Source: Nitrosomonas sp.
GTDB taxonomy: Bacteria > Pseudomonadota > Gammaproteobacteria > Burkholderiales > Nitrosomonadaceae
Assembly: GCF_024282095.1 (NCBI RefSeq)
Contig: NZ_JAMWZS010000002.1
Coordinates: 62,001-126,000, forward strand
Length of the DNA stretch: 64,000 nt
Reading direction: 5' to 3'
Shown here piece after piece: positions 10,401 to 21,600 of the stretch. A model generated the notes under the pieces. It made no database searches and was not told where the DNA came from. It was given only the letters and a program-made list of their open reading frames with translations. Position 1 is the first letter of the stretch; the number at the start of each line of letters is the position of its first letter. Both the position numbers and the translations under genes were made by a program.

Positions 10401-13052
10401 GCACAACTCAGCGATTATCTGGCAGGACGCTCGAGCAAATATGAAGTGGAATTCCGCATGCGGCATAAGAACGGCCATTGGGTGTACGTCCTGTCGCGCG
10501 GCATCCTGGCGCGCGACAACCAGGGAAAACCGCTTTCGCCCCAACGCGTGGTCGGCACTCATGTGGAAATCACCGAACGCAAACAAGCGGAAAATCAACT
10601 GCGTGAGAGTGAAGCCCGCTATCGCACACTGTTCGAAGGCTCTTATGATGCCATGATCATACTCATGGCAAACCCGCTGAAGTTCATCACATGCAATTCC
10701 GCCGCACTTGAAATGTTCGGTATTCCCGATTTAGAAACATTCGCTACGCTTAAACTATCAGACCTTTCCCCGAACAGGCAGAGTGATAAAACACTATCAG
10801 AAGACAAAGCATATCAGATGTCCGAACTGGCTTTGAAAAATGGTTTTCACTACTTTGAGTGGACATACGAACACCTGAATGGCGAAACCTTTCCGGCAAC
10901 GGTGATGCTGAGTCGTTCTGAAATCAATGGCGAATTATGCCTGCAAGCAACCGTACGCGATATTACCCAGCAAAAGCGTGCCGAAGAACAGCTGAGATTG
11001 GCTGCCGGCGTGTTCGCTCATGCCCGCGAAGGTATCATGATCATGAATGCCGACTCCATTCTCATTGATGTCAATGCCGCCTTTACATATATCACCGGTT
11101 ATGAGCGCGATGAAGTCATCGGCAAAAAACCCAACATTCTCAAGTCCGATCGGCACAATATGGATTTCTACGCAGATATGTACCGATCCCTGAACGAAAA
11201 AGGACACTGGTACGGAGAAATCTGGAATCGTCGCAAGAATGATGAGGTATATGCAGCGTTACTGAATATCAGCCAAATTCGCAGTGAAGATGGCGAAACC
11301 CGTCATTTCGTGGGGATTTTCACCGACATTACCTATATCAAAACCCATCAACGCGAACTTGAACACCTCGCGCATTACGATATTTTAACCGGCCTGCCGA
11401 ATCGCGCGTTGCTGACCATACGGCTGCAGCAAGCCATGGCGCTCACAAAGCGGCTCAGTAAATTCATTGCGGTGGTCTTTATTGATCTGGATGGCTTTAA
11501 AGCCATCAACGATCAATACGGCCATGAAGCGGGCGACAAGCTACTGATCAACATTGCCAAAAACATGCAGGATTCATTCCGCAAAGTCGATACGCTGGCT
11601 CGCATCGGTGGCGACGAATTTATTGCGGTATTTCAGAACCTGAACACAAGAACCGACTGCGAACCGTTTGTGCGCCGTATTCTTGATTCGGTAACCAAGC
11701 CAATCGTCATTCATGATGAAACACTCAATATTACTGCCAGTGTCGGCATCAGTCTTTATCCTCAAGATGAAGACGCCTCTCCCGATTTGTTGCTGCGCCA
11801 AGCTGACCAGGCAATGTATGAAGCAAAATTAGCCGGAAAAAATCGCTTTCACTTCTTTGACGCCGCACACGACAAACTAATTCGAAGTCACAATCTCAAT
11901 CTTAAACGCATCAAGCTGGCCTTGGATCAGCAGGAATTCGTGCTCTATTATCAACCCAAGATCAATTTACGCACGGGGCATGCTTTCTGTGCTGAAGCTT
12001 TGATTCGATGGCGACACCCGGAAAACGGATTACTGACACCCGCATCGTTTTTACCGGAACTTGAGAATCATCCGCTCGATATTGAGTTGGGTGAATGGGT
12101 CATCGAAACCGCATTGACACAAATCGAGACCTGGCAAACCATGGGTATCAATATGCAAATCAGCGTCAACGTCGGGGCGCGTCAACTACAACAACCTGAC
12201 TTTTTTGCCAAATTATCCGCCTGTCTCGCAAATCACCCGCATGTTCAACCGCATCAGTTAGAGCTGGAGGTACTGGAAACCAGTGCCCTGGAAGACATCA
12301 CCCATGTCACAAACCTGATTGAATCCTGCAATGAAATTGGTGTTGGATTCGTATTAGACGATTTTGGAACGGGCTATTCATCGCTCAGCTATCTGAAACG
12401 GCTACCCATTCGCCTGATCAAGATCGACCAAAGCTTTGTACGCGATATGCTCAAGGACAAAGAGGATCTGGCCATTATTAAAGGTGTCGTGGATCTGGCC
12501 AGCGTGTTCCACCGTAACGTGATTGCGGAGGGCGTCGAAACCGCCCAGCATCATCGTTTGCTCATCAACCTTGGTTGCGAACTGGGACAAGGATATGGCA
12601 TTGCCAAACCGATGCCGGCAGAAGCATTTCCGGCGTGGTTATCCACTTGGCAGCCTGATCCCGGCTGGTTATCGGCACCCGTAGTCAGTCATGACGACCT
12701 ATCGCTGCTATTTGCCAAGGTAGCGCATGACGCCGGACAGATACCCGATTTAATCCATTTGCACGACAAACAATCGACGCCACATCCCATCCAATTATCC
12801 GACTGCATACTCAGTCACTGGCTGGAAGGTGAAGGCCGGCAGCGATTCGGCGACACTGCTTGGCACAAAAGTGTGGTAGCGCTGCACCTTCAAACACATA
12901 CGCTAGCGGACCAGTTGATTAAATCCCCTGCCAATACAATTGCCGCCGATAAGCAACATACCGACTACATCAATGCAGAAAAGCAGTTAGCCGCTGAAAT
13001 CGAAAAATTATTTTGCTCTGCACCCATCAAGAAGCATCCTTTAAGCTACTGA
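7476..13052 (+). CDS. Ten-PAS diguanylate cyclase/phosphodiesterase with CZB-like tail
   Basis: A very large (1858-residue) soluble sensor that should make or break the second messenger c-di-GMP in the cytoplasm. About ten PAS units start near residues 1, 128, 260, 392, 524, 654, 787, 912, 1043 and 1175, most closed by a DITE(Q/R)K linker. A GGDEF domain follows, with LTGLPNR near residue 1304, an intact GGDEF at about 1377, and an inhibitory RxxD site (RKVD) five residues before it. The EAL domain has an intact AEALIRW near 1505 and DDFGTGYSSL. The last 100 residues carry a Cys-Trp-GEG-His pattern (CILSHWLEGEG, then WHKS and HLQTH) resembling a zinc-binding CZB domain. No membrane segment is seen. 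Both catalytic motifs look complete, so the net activity cannot be told from sequence. Confidence 0.93.
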   Translation: MKNSGYLIDIIEHSGLIVYIKDVHGNFLFVNKKFETVFDIHRGDILGKTSTELFPKNIAAILDRNDQMVMQSEKTIEYEDYLDLAHDQRYLVCSKFPLHSAFRQKTTICTILTDITECKHTEITLKNTKVHYRSLFEESHDAQLILAPPTWDFQIANSAAVRMFGLSKTSDFITLELNPWNLSPERQPDGRSSLDAALAMIEIALCQGSHYFEWKHKRVNGEEFPCMVLLTRMQSNELDYLQCSVRDITEQKQIESALRRSEERLSYALQAANDGLWDFNLETQTAYYSPRWKAMLGYGPDELAPDFDTWTMLMHPEDKDRTLMLLDDYLEGFLETYKAEFRMRHKDGHWVYILSRGILARDSQGDPLSPRRIIGTHLDITEQKQNEALLRDSEKRYRVIFESSHDAKLVWSPRTRKFVDSNPAALKIFGVPDTQTFTSLGFTDVSPERQEDGCLSAEKSAECIEKALQDGFSYFEWTHQRLNGESFSSTVLLTRMEITGKFYILATIRDITEQKLIERKLRESEVLYRKLFENSRDAMMIMSARTNKVVECNRAALKMLKASSVDEISGLTPLQFSPEYQPEGCTSQEKFHEVLCATMRDGFHYFDWTHRCMNGEEYPADVLVFPVELEGELYVQCVHREITEQRRAENELRESEARYRSLFEESRDAQFILAPPTWQFTMANRAAAEMFGLAQSTDFSVLGLGPDSISPERQPDGRLSKDAAIDVIETALRQGSHYFEWQHRRIDGEEFPCMMLLTRMQSDNQVFLQGSVRDITRQKQAELALRHSEETLKRAQAVAHIGSWELNIVTKQFIWSAETYRILGVPIGEPITQRSFSSRIHPDDYHQVQDMWNLALKGDPFDCHHRILVDNQIFWVRLRAEILFATDGSPLSVLGTIQDITQTHEISESLRRSEERLSYALQAASEGLWDLNIETKAVYYSPRWMEIVGYHPNELPPSLDTWSMLVHPDEKDTALAQLSDYLAGRSSKYEVEFRMRHKNGHWVYVLSRGILARDNQGKPLSPQRVVGTHVEITERKQAENQLRESEARYRTLFEGSYDAMIILMANPLKFITCNSAALEMFGIPDLETFATLKLSDLSPNRQSDKTLSEDKAYQMSELALKNGFHYFEWTYEHLNGETFPATVMLSRSEINGELCLQATVRDITQQKRAEEQLRLAAGVFAHAREGIMIMNADSILIDVNAAFTYITGYERDEVIGKKPNILKSDRHNMDFYADMYRSLNEKGHWYGEIWNRRKNDEVYAALLNISQIRSEDGETRHFVGIFTDITYIKTHQRELEHLAHYDILTGLPNRALLTIRLQQAMALTKRLSKFIAVVFIDLDGFKAINDQYGHEAGDKLLINIAKNMQDSFRKVDTLARIGGDEFIAVFQNLNTRTDCEPFVRRILDSVTKPIVIHDETLNITASVGISLYPQDEDASPDLLLRQADQAMYEAKLAGKNRFHFFDAAHDKLIRSHNLNLKRIKLALDQQEFVLYYQPKINLRTGHAFCAEALIRWRHPENGLLTPASFLPELENHPLDIELGEWVIETALTQIETWQTMGINMQISVNVGARQLQQPDFFAKLSACLANHPHVQPHQLELEVLETSALEDITHVTNLIESCNEIGVGFVLDDFGTGYSSLSYLKRLPIRLIKIDQSFVRDMLKDKEDLAIIKGVVDLASVFHRNVIAEGVETAQHHRLLINLGCELGQGYGIAKPMPAEAFPAWLSTWQPDPGWLSAPVVSHDDLSLLFAKVAHDAGQIPDLIHLHDKQSTPHPIQLSDCILSHWLEGEGRQRFGDTAWHKSVVALHLQTHTLADQLIKSPANTIAADKQHTDYINAEKQLAAEIEKLFCSAPIKKHPLSY

Positions 13053-13571
13053 GTCGTTCCTGCAAAATTCACGCAGTCATGCCAATATAAAGTTTTCTGC
13101 GTAAAAGCTATTAGTCAGCTGAAACAATGCAAGCTGTAATAAAGCATTCCTTAGGCCCAAACGGCGTATTGCTCTCATCAATTTGCCCGGTAACCAACAG
13201 CGAATCCATGCGGTGATCCGTTTTTAGGTGTCCGATTGCAGTTTCTACAACCTGTCGGCGTTCTGCAACCTCAAGACAAACTTCCTTCAGAGCAGCATCA
13301 GCCTGTTCATCAAAAGTCACTCGTCTATATTTTGCAGGAAGTACTCAGTGATATATCAAAACCGTGACATTGCGGCTCTTATGAACATATGCGCTCACCT
13401 ACATATTTTACGCCGCAAGCGGCGGGGAATATAACCCGAAGAGATTTAAACATTATGATCGGATTGGAGCACTGCTATGATACCCAACACTTTATATCAA
13501 AAAAACAGGTAATATTTGTCGTAGCAGTTGGTAGATATGAAATCAAAATCTTAATGAGAAGGAAATAACCT
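13053..13571. other. Intergenic region with possible transposase remnant
   Basis: A 519-base gap. The minus-strand frame 13111-13320 encodes 69 residues containing ETAIGHLKTDHRM, which resembles the IGHLK.DHRM stretch near the C-terminus of IS5-type transposases, but the residues on both sides do not fit and no inverted repeats were found. Around 13410-13430 is a small GCCGC-AA-GCGGC hairpin. The last 130 bases are A+T-rich leader for the next gene, which has a good AAGGA ribosome site at 13558-13562. Confidence 0.4.
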
Positions 13572-14300
13572 ATGAAACTCACCCAAAAGACACAAGGTTT
13601 TTTTACTGTTACGACAGCTATGGCACTCTTTGCTGCAATGCCTGACAACGCTACAGCAGGTATGGAACCATTTGTTGGAGAGATTAACTACGTTGCTTTT
13701 AATTACGCGCCTCAGGGTTGGCTCCCATGTAATGGACAACTGCTACCGATTAATCAATATCAAGCGGTGTTTGCCTTGCTTGGCACCACGTACGGCGGCA
13801 ATGGCACAACTACCTTTGCGCTACCCGACATGCGCGGCAAAGTACCTGTACATCAGGGCCAATCTGCAGGAGGCTCAAACTTTGTGATGGGACAAACAGC
13901 GGGTTCCGAGAATATTACGCTGACGGTTAATCAAATGCCTACCCATTCTCATCCAGTCGATGCGACTTCGACTTCCACCTCGGTGGTTGCTCCTGGTGCA
14001 TCCGCGACTTCGACATTGAAAGCAGTCAATGCGGCTGGTGATACCAATACGCCAGGAGGCAGCGCGATTGCAATGTCTCCAGCGCTGACCAAGATATATT
14101 CCTCGGCAACCGCGCCCAGTGTGAGTATGAATCAAGCTTCCATTGAAACTACGCTCAGTGGCGTAAATGTGGCAACTACGACAATTACCACGGCGACTGC
14201 CGGTCCTACCGGAGGATCTCAACCATTTTCAATCATGCAACCATACACCACGGTTAACTGCATTATTGCAATCGATGGAATCTTTCCTTCGCGGCCCTAG
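13572..14300 (+). CDS. Phage tail collar (microcystin-dependent-type) exported protein
   Basis: A 242-residue protein with a signal peptide (residues 1-30, ending DNATAG) and a tail collar domain: EPFVGEINYVAFNYAPQGWL, CNGQLLPINQYQAVFALLG, TTYGGNGTTTFALPDMRGK and a conserved THSHP. These are the hallmarks of the microcystin-dependent protein/Mdp family, secreted proteins related to phage short tail fibres. The middle (residues 130-205) is a Ser/Thr/Ala-rich linker. The C-terminus NCIIAIDGIFPSRP is typical, so the protein is complete. It is a single gene without other phage genes, so it is not evidence for a prophage. Its TAG stop is immediately followed by a dispersed repeat. Confidence 0.88.
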   Translation: MKLTQKTQGFFTVTTAMALFAAMPDNATAGMEPFVGEINYVAFNYAPQGWLPCNGQLLPINQYQAVFALLGTTYGGNGTTTFALPDMRGKVPVHQGQSAGGSNFVMGQTAGSENITLTVNQMPTHSHPVDATSTSTSVVAPGASATSTLKAVNAAGDTNTPGGSAIAMSPALTKIYSSATAPSVSMNQASIETTLSGVNVATTTITTATAGPTGGSQPFSIMQPYTTVNCIIAIDGIFPSRP

Positions 14301-14441
14301 CAGACCGCTGAAAAACGTTTTCGAGGCAGCCGATACCAGGCAAAAACAGGCGAGAAAGCGCAGTTTATGCGTAATAAATAAGCATCCTGAGCCTGTCTTT
14401 AACACCGTAGCGGCAACGCAGATGGTTTTTCAACGGCCTGC
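14300..14441 (+). repeat. Dispersed MITE-like element, family 1 (most complete copy)
   Basis: A 142-base element with imperfect terminal inverted repeats: left GCAGACCGCTGAAAAAC, right GTTTTTCAACGGCCTGC. The TA of the upstream gene's TAG stop lies directly at the left end, so the insertion took place in the stop codon without changing the protein. No open reading frame is inside. The same core recurs at 6938, 53342 and, inverted, at 55771. Confidence 0.85.
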
Positions 14442-14552
14442 TCGATAGCTGGATTATTTTACACTTTGACCAGGAGAATCATCGGATTAATTAGGCAGCA
14501 ATTGGATCAATCCGTCATGGACGGTAATTAACCGGTGATTCTATTAACAAAA

Positions 14553-15515
14553 ATGAAAAATGCTTTGTTGATATTTCTGTGTATGGCAATGCTGTCGCCT
14601 GAAGAAAACGCAAATGCGCAAACAGACAACACCCAGATCATGAAAGATGCCCAAGCAGCACTAGCAGCGGGTGATTATGAAAAAGCATTTGCCGAATATC
14701 ATGCAGCAGCCAACGATGACAAAAATGTACTGGCACAATTTTCTCTAGGTCTTTTTTACCAAAACGGCTGGGGACGCGCAGTGGACAAAGCTATTGCCTG
14801 CCAATGGTTTGAGCAAGCAGCACAAGGTGGCATTCCGACAGCTCAGCATCTGACCGGCATTTGTTTTGAAGAAGGTATACATCGCCCGGCAAATCCCGCA
14901 GCAGCAGCGAATTGGTTTCAGAAATCAGCTCAGGCAGGACACACCCATTCCTATTGCCATCTGGGCAATCTCTATATGACCGGCAAGGGATTCCCAAAAG
15001 ATCCCATCAAAGCGCTTACGCTTTGCCATCCTGCGGCGGAGCAAGGCGCCATTCCTGCACAGATATGGATGGGGAAATTTTATCTGCAAGGTGATGCATC
15101 CATTCAGGATATGCAAAAAGCTTATCTCTGGTTTGAAGCAGCTGCACAAAAACAAAGCCCTGAAGCCTTTTATTATTTAGGTATTATCATGGATAAAGGC
15201 TTATCACAAGGACATACGCCCCGGAAAGCCCGACAAATGTTTGAACAAGCCGCTGCACTAAAATACGTGCCGGCCTATTTTCAGACAGGCAAACATTTTT
15301 TTGACGCAGAACCCGATCCCGGAACAAACCAATTATCGGCAGAGCATCTGGCAAAAGCCTATGTATGGCTTTCAGCCACCGTGCAGCGATCAGAGAATCC
15401 GGAAGAAATCAGTGCAGCAAAAGAGATTCTGCAGCAAATATTAGCGGTGATGCCAACGACATGGCTTGCTGAACTTGACCATAAAGTCGCCCAGCATTTG
15501 TTGGAAAGCCATTGA
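14553..15515 (+). CDS. Sel1-repeat (TPR-like) exported protein
   Basis: A 320-residue protein made of about six Sel1-like repeats, helical hairpins that bind other proteins. Typical repeat cores are AQFSLGLFYQNGWGRAVD, CHLGNLYMTGKGFPKD and IWMGKFYLQGDASIQDMQKA. The ATG at 14553 gives a clean signal peptide (KNALLIFLCMAML...ENANAQ); an in-frame GTG at 14535 would add six residues. Neither start has a strong ribosome site. The protein is therefore probably periplasmic, a common place for Sel1 adaptors, but its partners are unknown. It lies between a tail-collar protein and a giant surface protein. Confidence 0.85.
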   Translation: MKNALLIFLCMAMLSPEENANAQTDNTQIMKDAQAALAAGDYEKAFAEYHAAANDDKNVLAQFSLGLFYQNGWGRAVDKAIACQWFEQAAQGGIPTAQHLTGICFEEGIHRPANPAAAANWFQKSAQAGHTHSYCHLGNLYMTGKGFPKDPIKALTLCHPAAEQGAIPAQIWMGKFYLQGDASIQDMQKAYLWFEAAAQKQSPEAFYYLGIIMDKGLSQGHTPRKARQMFEQAAALKYVPAYFQTGKHFFDAEPDPGTNQLSAEHLAKAYVWLSATVQRSENPEEISAAKEILQQILAVMPTTWLAELDHKVAQHLLESH

Positions 15516-15639
15516 ACACATGTAATTATTGCTTGCCATATTAAAAAAACAAATAAGCAACTGTTTTACTGAATTAATCATGCAATAACGGTTTAATCAG
15601 CAGCTCCTCAATGAAACTGACAATATAGGTATAAAGACG

Positions 15640-18600
15640 ATGACTACTCAGACAATGCAACCCAAACAATCTATTTTATTCATTGACAGTGGCGTAGCCG
15701 ATTACCAAACTCTGATTAACGGCGTTAAAGCGGGAACGCAGGTTGTCATACTGAATGTTGATCAGGATGGTGTACAGCAAATTACTGACGTGCTGAATCA
15801 ATCTTCCAGTGTAGACAGTGTCCACATCCTGTCTCATGGTAATCAAGCCGAAGTGATCCTTGGTAATGCCACGTTGAACCGCAGTTCATTCGCTGCCTAT
15901 CAGCCTGTCTTGCAATCCTGGCGCAACGCGCTTTCAGAAACAGCAGAAGTTGTACTGTACGGCTGCCATGTGGCCAAAGGCGCTATCGGGCAACAATTCG
16001 TCCGCCAGTTAAGCGCAACGATCCAAGCAAGTATCGCCGCTTCTGTCGATCTGACCGGTGCTAAATCTCTCGGAGGAAACTGGGAACTCGCATTCCATTG
16101 CGGGCAGATCAATCATCCGCAGATTTTTGCACAAAATGCGTTAGACAATTACGCCGGCACCTTGGCGACTGAAACGATTTCATTTGCTGACAATGAGCTT
16201 TCAGGTGAACCACTTGCCACTTATACCAAAGGAACCACCGGCTACGGCAATCTAACCATCAAAGGCACTGACTCCGCCATTGGAATAGCTTTTGGCTCAT
16301 TAGTCAATCTGTCCAATCCTGCCGGTTTATACGATTCAGATTCTCAGCTTGGACCAGGCATTTCGGTAGGTATCGGCCTAAACGATGGAAGCAGTGGCGG
16401 CACGACAGGAACTTGGTTTGCCTTCGCCACCGCCAACGGCGGAGAATTTGATCTGGTTTCATTAAAAATGACGGAAGGATTAGGCGCATTCACTTCGATG
16501 CAAGCCGTGGGCTTTCGCAATGGATTACAAGTGGCCACGCAGTCGCTAACGCTCTCTACTGGTACAACGCAGCAAACCCTCAGCATGTCTTCCGACTTTG
16601 ATAATGTCGACGAAATCCGTGTCCGGCAAACAACGCCTGGTTTTTATGATTCAGGAACACCCGGGCAGGATGGCATATTGTTCGAGAATTTTATTTTTCA
16701 GCCGATTCCCGTCACCATTACATCCGCCACTTACGATGCCAGCACTAACTCACTGGTAGTCACCGGCACCAACATGACCGCCACAGTAGGTGCTGCCAAT
16801 GATATCGATGTAACGAAACTGACCCTGACCGGACAAGGCGGCTCCACTTATACCCTCACCTCGGCCAACGTTGAAATTACTTCAGCATCCGGATTTACCA
16901 TAACCCTGAATGCCGCAGATCAAACGCATGTGGAAGGATTGTTGAATAAGAATGGCACTGCCGCCGTCGATGCCACAACGTTTAATATTGCTGCTGCGGC
17001 TGACTGGAATCCTTCCCAAACCGGTAATGCAGATGCAACCGGAAATGGAATTACCGTCAGTAATGTACAAACACCCACCATCACATCCGCCACCTACGAT
17101 GCCAGTACCGGTGCATTAGTGGTGACCGGAACGAACTTCGTAAACGCCAATGGTGCTACCAACGATATCACCGCCAATAAATTTACGTTCACCGGCGAAG
17201 GTGGCGCGACCTATACCCTGACCGATTCCTCCAATGTCGAGATTACCTCCGGCACGGCTTTTACCATTACATTGAGTGCAACGGACAAAGCCGCGATTAA
17301 CCCGATTAGCAATAAAAATGGCACCAGCTCTACCGGTGCCACAACGTATAACCTGGCTGCCGCGGATGATTGGAACACCGTGATCGGCAATGCGGATACC
17401 TCTGACGCCACGGGCAACGGCATTACTGTCAGTAACGTTGCCGCACCCACGATCACATCGGCGACGTATGACGCCAATACCGGTGTATTGGTGGTCACTG
17501 GAACCGGTTTTCTGAGTCTAAATGGCGCCACCAATGACATCTTCGCCAATAAGTTCACCTTCACCGGCGAAGGCGGCGCAACCTACACATTGACCGATAC
17601 TGCAAACGTCGAAATCACCTCCGGCACGGCTTTTACGCTTACATTGAGCGCAACCGACAAAGCCGCCATTAACCAGATCGTCAACAAAAACGGCACTTCA
17701 TCAACGAGTGCTACCACCTACAACCTCGCTGCCGCGGAAGATTGGGCGGCCGGTGCTGACGCTGCGGTTGTCGTCGCAGATCTCACCGGTAATGGCATGA
17801 CCGTCTCCAATGTTGCCGTTCCCACGATCACATCGGCGACTTATGACGCCAATACCGGCGCACTGGCGGTCACTGGAACCGGTTTTCTGAGTTTAAGCGG
17901 TGCCACCAATGACATCGCCGCCAATAAATTCACCTTCACCGGCGAAGGCGGCGCAACCTACACATTGACCGATACTGCAAACGTCGAAATCACCTCCGGC
18001 ACGGCTTTTACGCTTACATTGAGCGCAACCGACAAAGCCGCCATTAACCAAATCGTCAACAAAAACGGCACTTCATCAACGAGTGCTACCACCTATAACC
18101 TGGCTGTCGCGGAAGATTGGGCGGCAGGCGCCGATGCTGCAGTCGTCGTGGCTGACCTCACCGGAAATGGCATCACCGTTTCCAATGTGGCCGTTCCCAC
18201 GATTACATCAGTGGCCTACGATTACAACAGCAACGTATTAACCGTTACCGGCACCGGTTTTCTACAACAAAACGGCGCCAGTAACGATATCGATCTCTCC
18301 AAACTGACCATTACCGGAGAAGGAGGAGCAACTTACACCCTCACCAGCGCCACGGATGTGGAAATTACTTCGGGAACTTCATTCTCAGCGACATTGACGG
18401 ATGCAGACCTGATCAATGTCGAAGCATTGCTGAATAAGAATGGCGCATCGGCAGTCAGTGGCACAACCTATAATCTTGCCGCAGCCGAGGATTGGGCAGC
18501 CGGAGCCGATGCTGCGGTAACCGTAGCCGATCTTACCGGCAACGCAATTACGGTCAGCAACTATGCCGCCCCGACGGTCACTTCCGCTACGTTTGACGCC

Positions 18601-21600
18601 AGCACCAATGTATTGACAGTAACCGGAGCGAACTTAATCTCCAATAGCGGCGCAACCAACGATGTTGCAGTTTCCCTGCTGACATTAACCGGTGAAGGCG
18701 GCAGTTACGCGTTAACTTCAGCGGATGTCGAAATCACTTCAGCGACTTCCTTCAGCGTGACGTTGAATGCCGCCGATCAACTCGTGGCACATGGATTGTT
18801 GAACAAAAATGGTACGGCTTCTTCCGATGCAACAACCTACAATATCGCAGCGGCTGAGAACTGGATGGCCGGAACGGCTGCTTCCATTACTGTCGCCGAT
18901 CTGACAGGCAACGACATCACGGTGAGCAATGTCCAGACACCCGCCATTACTTCAGCGACCTACGATTCCGATACCGGCCTATTGGTTGTGACGGGTACCG
19001 ATTTTTTCAACAAAGTCGGCGCGAATAACGACATTGATATTTCAACATTGACATTGACCGGTGGCACTGCAAATGCCACTTACACGATTACCAGTGCCTC
19101 GGATGTTGAAATCGCATCAGCAACTTCCTTTAGCGTCACGCTTTCCGGCGCGGATAAGACAAATGTTGATGCTTTATTGGATCAAACCGGCACCACGTCA
19201 TCAGGCGGTTCTACCTATAATCTGGCTGCCGCGGATAATTGGCTATCTGGTGCAAATGCGGCCAGCGATATCAGCGATGCAAGCAGTGCCGTGACGGTTT
19301 CAATTAACCCGCGCATCACTTCAGCCACCTATGATGCGTCAACAGGCGCCTTGGTGGTTACCGGTACCAATCTGCAAGCCAATGGCGGCGGTTCCGATAT
19401 TGATGCTTCCACACTTACCTTCACCGGAGAAGGCAGCACCACCTATACCTTGACTGACTCAGCCGATGTCGAGATCACCTCCGCCACAGCATTTACTGTC
19501 ACATTAAGTGCCACTGACAAAGCCGCGGTCAATCAGATTATGAACAAGAATGGCACAACTTCCGCAGGTGCTACGACTTACAATCTGGCCACGGCGGATG
19601 ACTGGAATACCAATGCAACGACCGGCGATACGTCGGATGCCACCGGCAATGGCATTACTGTCTCCAACGTGGCTGCTCCCGTCATCACATCAGCCACTTA
19701 CGATGCCAGCAGCGGCGCATTGATCGTTACCGGCACAGACTTCCTGAAAGCCAGCGGTGCCGCCAACGATATTGATGTGTCCAAATTCACGTTCACCGGC
19801 GAAGGCGGTGCAACTTACACATTAACCGATTCCATCGATGTCGAAATTACTTCCGGTACCGCATTCACCGTCACTTTGAGCAGTACCGATAAAGCAGCCG
19901 TCAACCAGATCGTCAACAAGAACGGCACCAGTTCTACCGATGCCACCACTTATAATCTGGCTGCCGCAGAAGATTGGGCGGTAGGCGCGGATGCGGTTGT
20001 CAATGTGGTTGATGCCACCGGCAACGGAATCACCGTCTCCAACGTGGCTGTGCCAACGATTACCTCATCGACTTACAACGCCAGTACCGGCGCATTGGTG
20101 GTAACCGGCAGCGATTTCCTGAAAGCCGTCGGCGCGACCAACGATATTGTCGCCAATAAATTCACGTTCACTGGCGAAGGCGGCGCCACCTATACCTTGA
20201 CCGATACGGCCAACGTCGAAATTACCTCCGGCACCGCATTGACACTCACATTGAGTGCGACGGATAAAGCTGCTGTGAATCTGCTCCTGAATGAGGACGG
20301 TACAGCATCGAGCGATGCGACAACCTACAATGTCGCTGCGGCAGAAGATTGGGCGGCTGGCGCCGATGCGGCTGTCAATGTTGCTGACCTGGCAGGCAAC
20401 GGTATAACAGTGACCATTCCACCTGCTTCATCCGGCGGTGGCGGCAACCCTGCCCCGACCCCTACGATTATTGATGGCGCCACTACCAGCACGACAACGC
20501 AATCGGATGGCACAGTTATCACCACTGTTTTGCCAGTCAGCGCTAATCGCCAGGATGATCCGAACAGCTTATTCCGCCAATATGCAGATATCCCCGTCAT
20601 CCGTAATTCAAATGGCGATACCTTACTGACCGCCAGCCTGCCTGTCGGTGCGGGTTTGAATATTGCCGGTAAATCACAACTGCTAGATTTACCAGAGGCT
20701 ATCGATGATCTAACCCAGCGCATTGAGCAAAAAACCGGTTCAGACAGTTCCTTAACCCAGGAAATCATCGATCGTGCCAAGGATTTTCTAGCGACATTGG
20801 CCACAGATGAACACGTCACTGTGCAGGCCATCACGCCATCGATCGGTAATAACCAAGCACTCGATGTCCCCATTATTATTACCGGATCAAATATCGATAA
20901 CGATGACAAACAAATCTTAATCATTGATGCCAGAAACCTTCCATCCGGTGCCATCATTCAGCTGGACAACGTTGCATTCGCATCCATTATCGGTGCTGCC
21001 CGGGTTGTCGGCGGTAACGGTGAGAACTTTGTCGTCGGTGATAATCAAAATCAGTATATCGTGCTGGGCGCCGACGATGATATTTTGCTGGGTGGTGGCG
21101 GTAATGATACGGTCGGCAGCCTGGCCGGTAATGATCAGACTTCCGGCGATGCAGGCGATGATATTGTTTTCGGCGGCACCGGCAATGACTTGTTGAGTGG
21201 CGCCACCGGCAACGATCAGCTCAATGGCGGTTTGGGTTTTGATAGCGTGTCTCAAGAGGGTCAATTATCGGATTATCAGGTTGAAGCGCATGGTGGCGTA
21301 ATCACGCTCACGCAAAGTAACGGTGAAGTCGATACATTCACCGATGTTGAGTTGATCCATTTCGCCACCGGCCCCAGTTTGTCCGTCGCTTATTCCAGCG
21401 TTGAAGCGGTTGCACATCATCTGGTTAAAACCTGGCTGGGACGTGACTTGACAGCTATTGAAGGTGATGCCGTACAAAACTGGCAAGCAGCCACTACGGA
21501 TGATATTTTAACTGCTTTTCATAACCTGCCTGAAGCAGTGGCATTCCAAGATAAAACCAGCGATGAATTGCTAGCCGGTTTGGAAACGAATCCAAATATT

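Noticed and set aside
13111-13320. 69-codon minus-strand frame with IGHLKTDHRM
   Set aside because: Resembles an IS5 transposase motif but the flanking residues and lack of inverted repeats do not support a gene; noted only as a possible remnant.
13572-14300. Tail-collar protein as evidence for a prophage
   Set aside because: It has a signal peptide and no neighbouring phage genes; this family is widespread in non-phage settings.
16712-20430. Repeats as a CRISPR-like array
   Set aside because: Units are 372 bases, coding and in frame; they are protein repeats.
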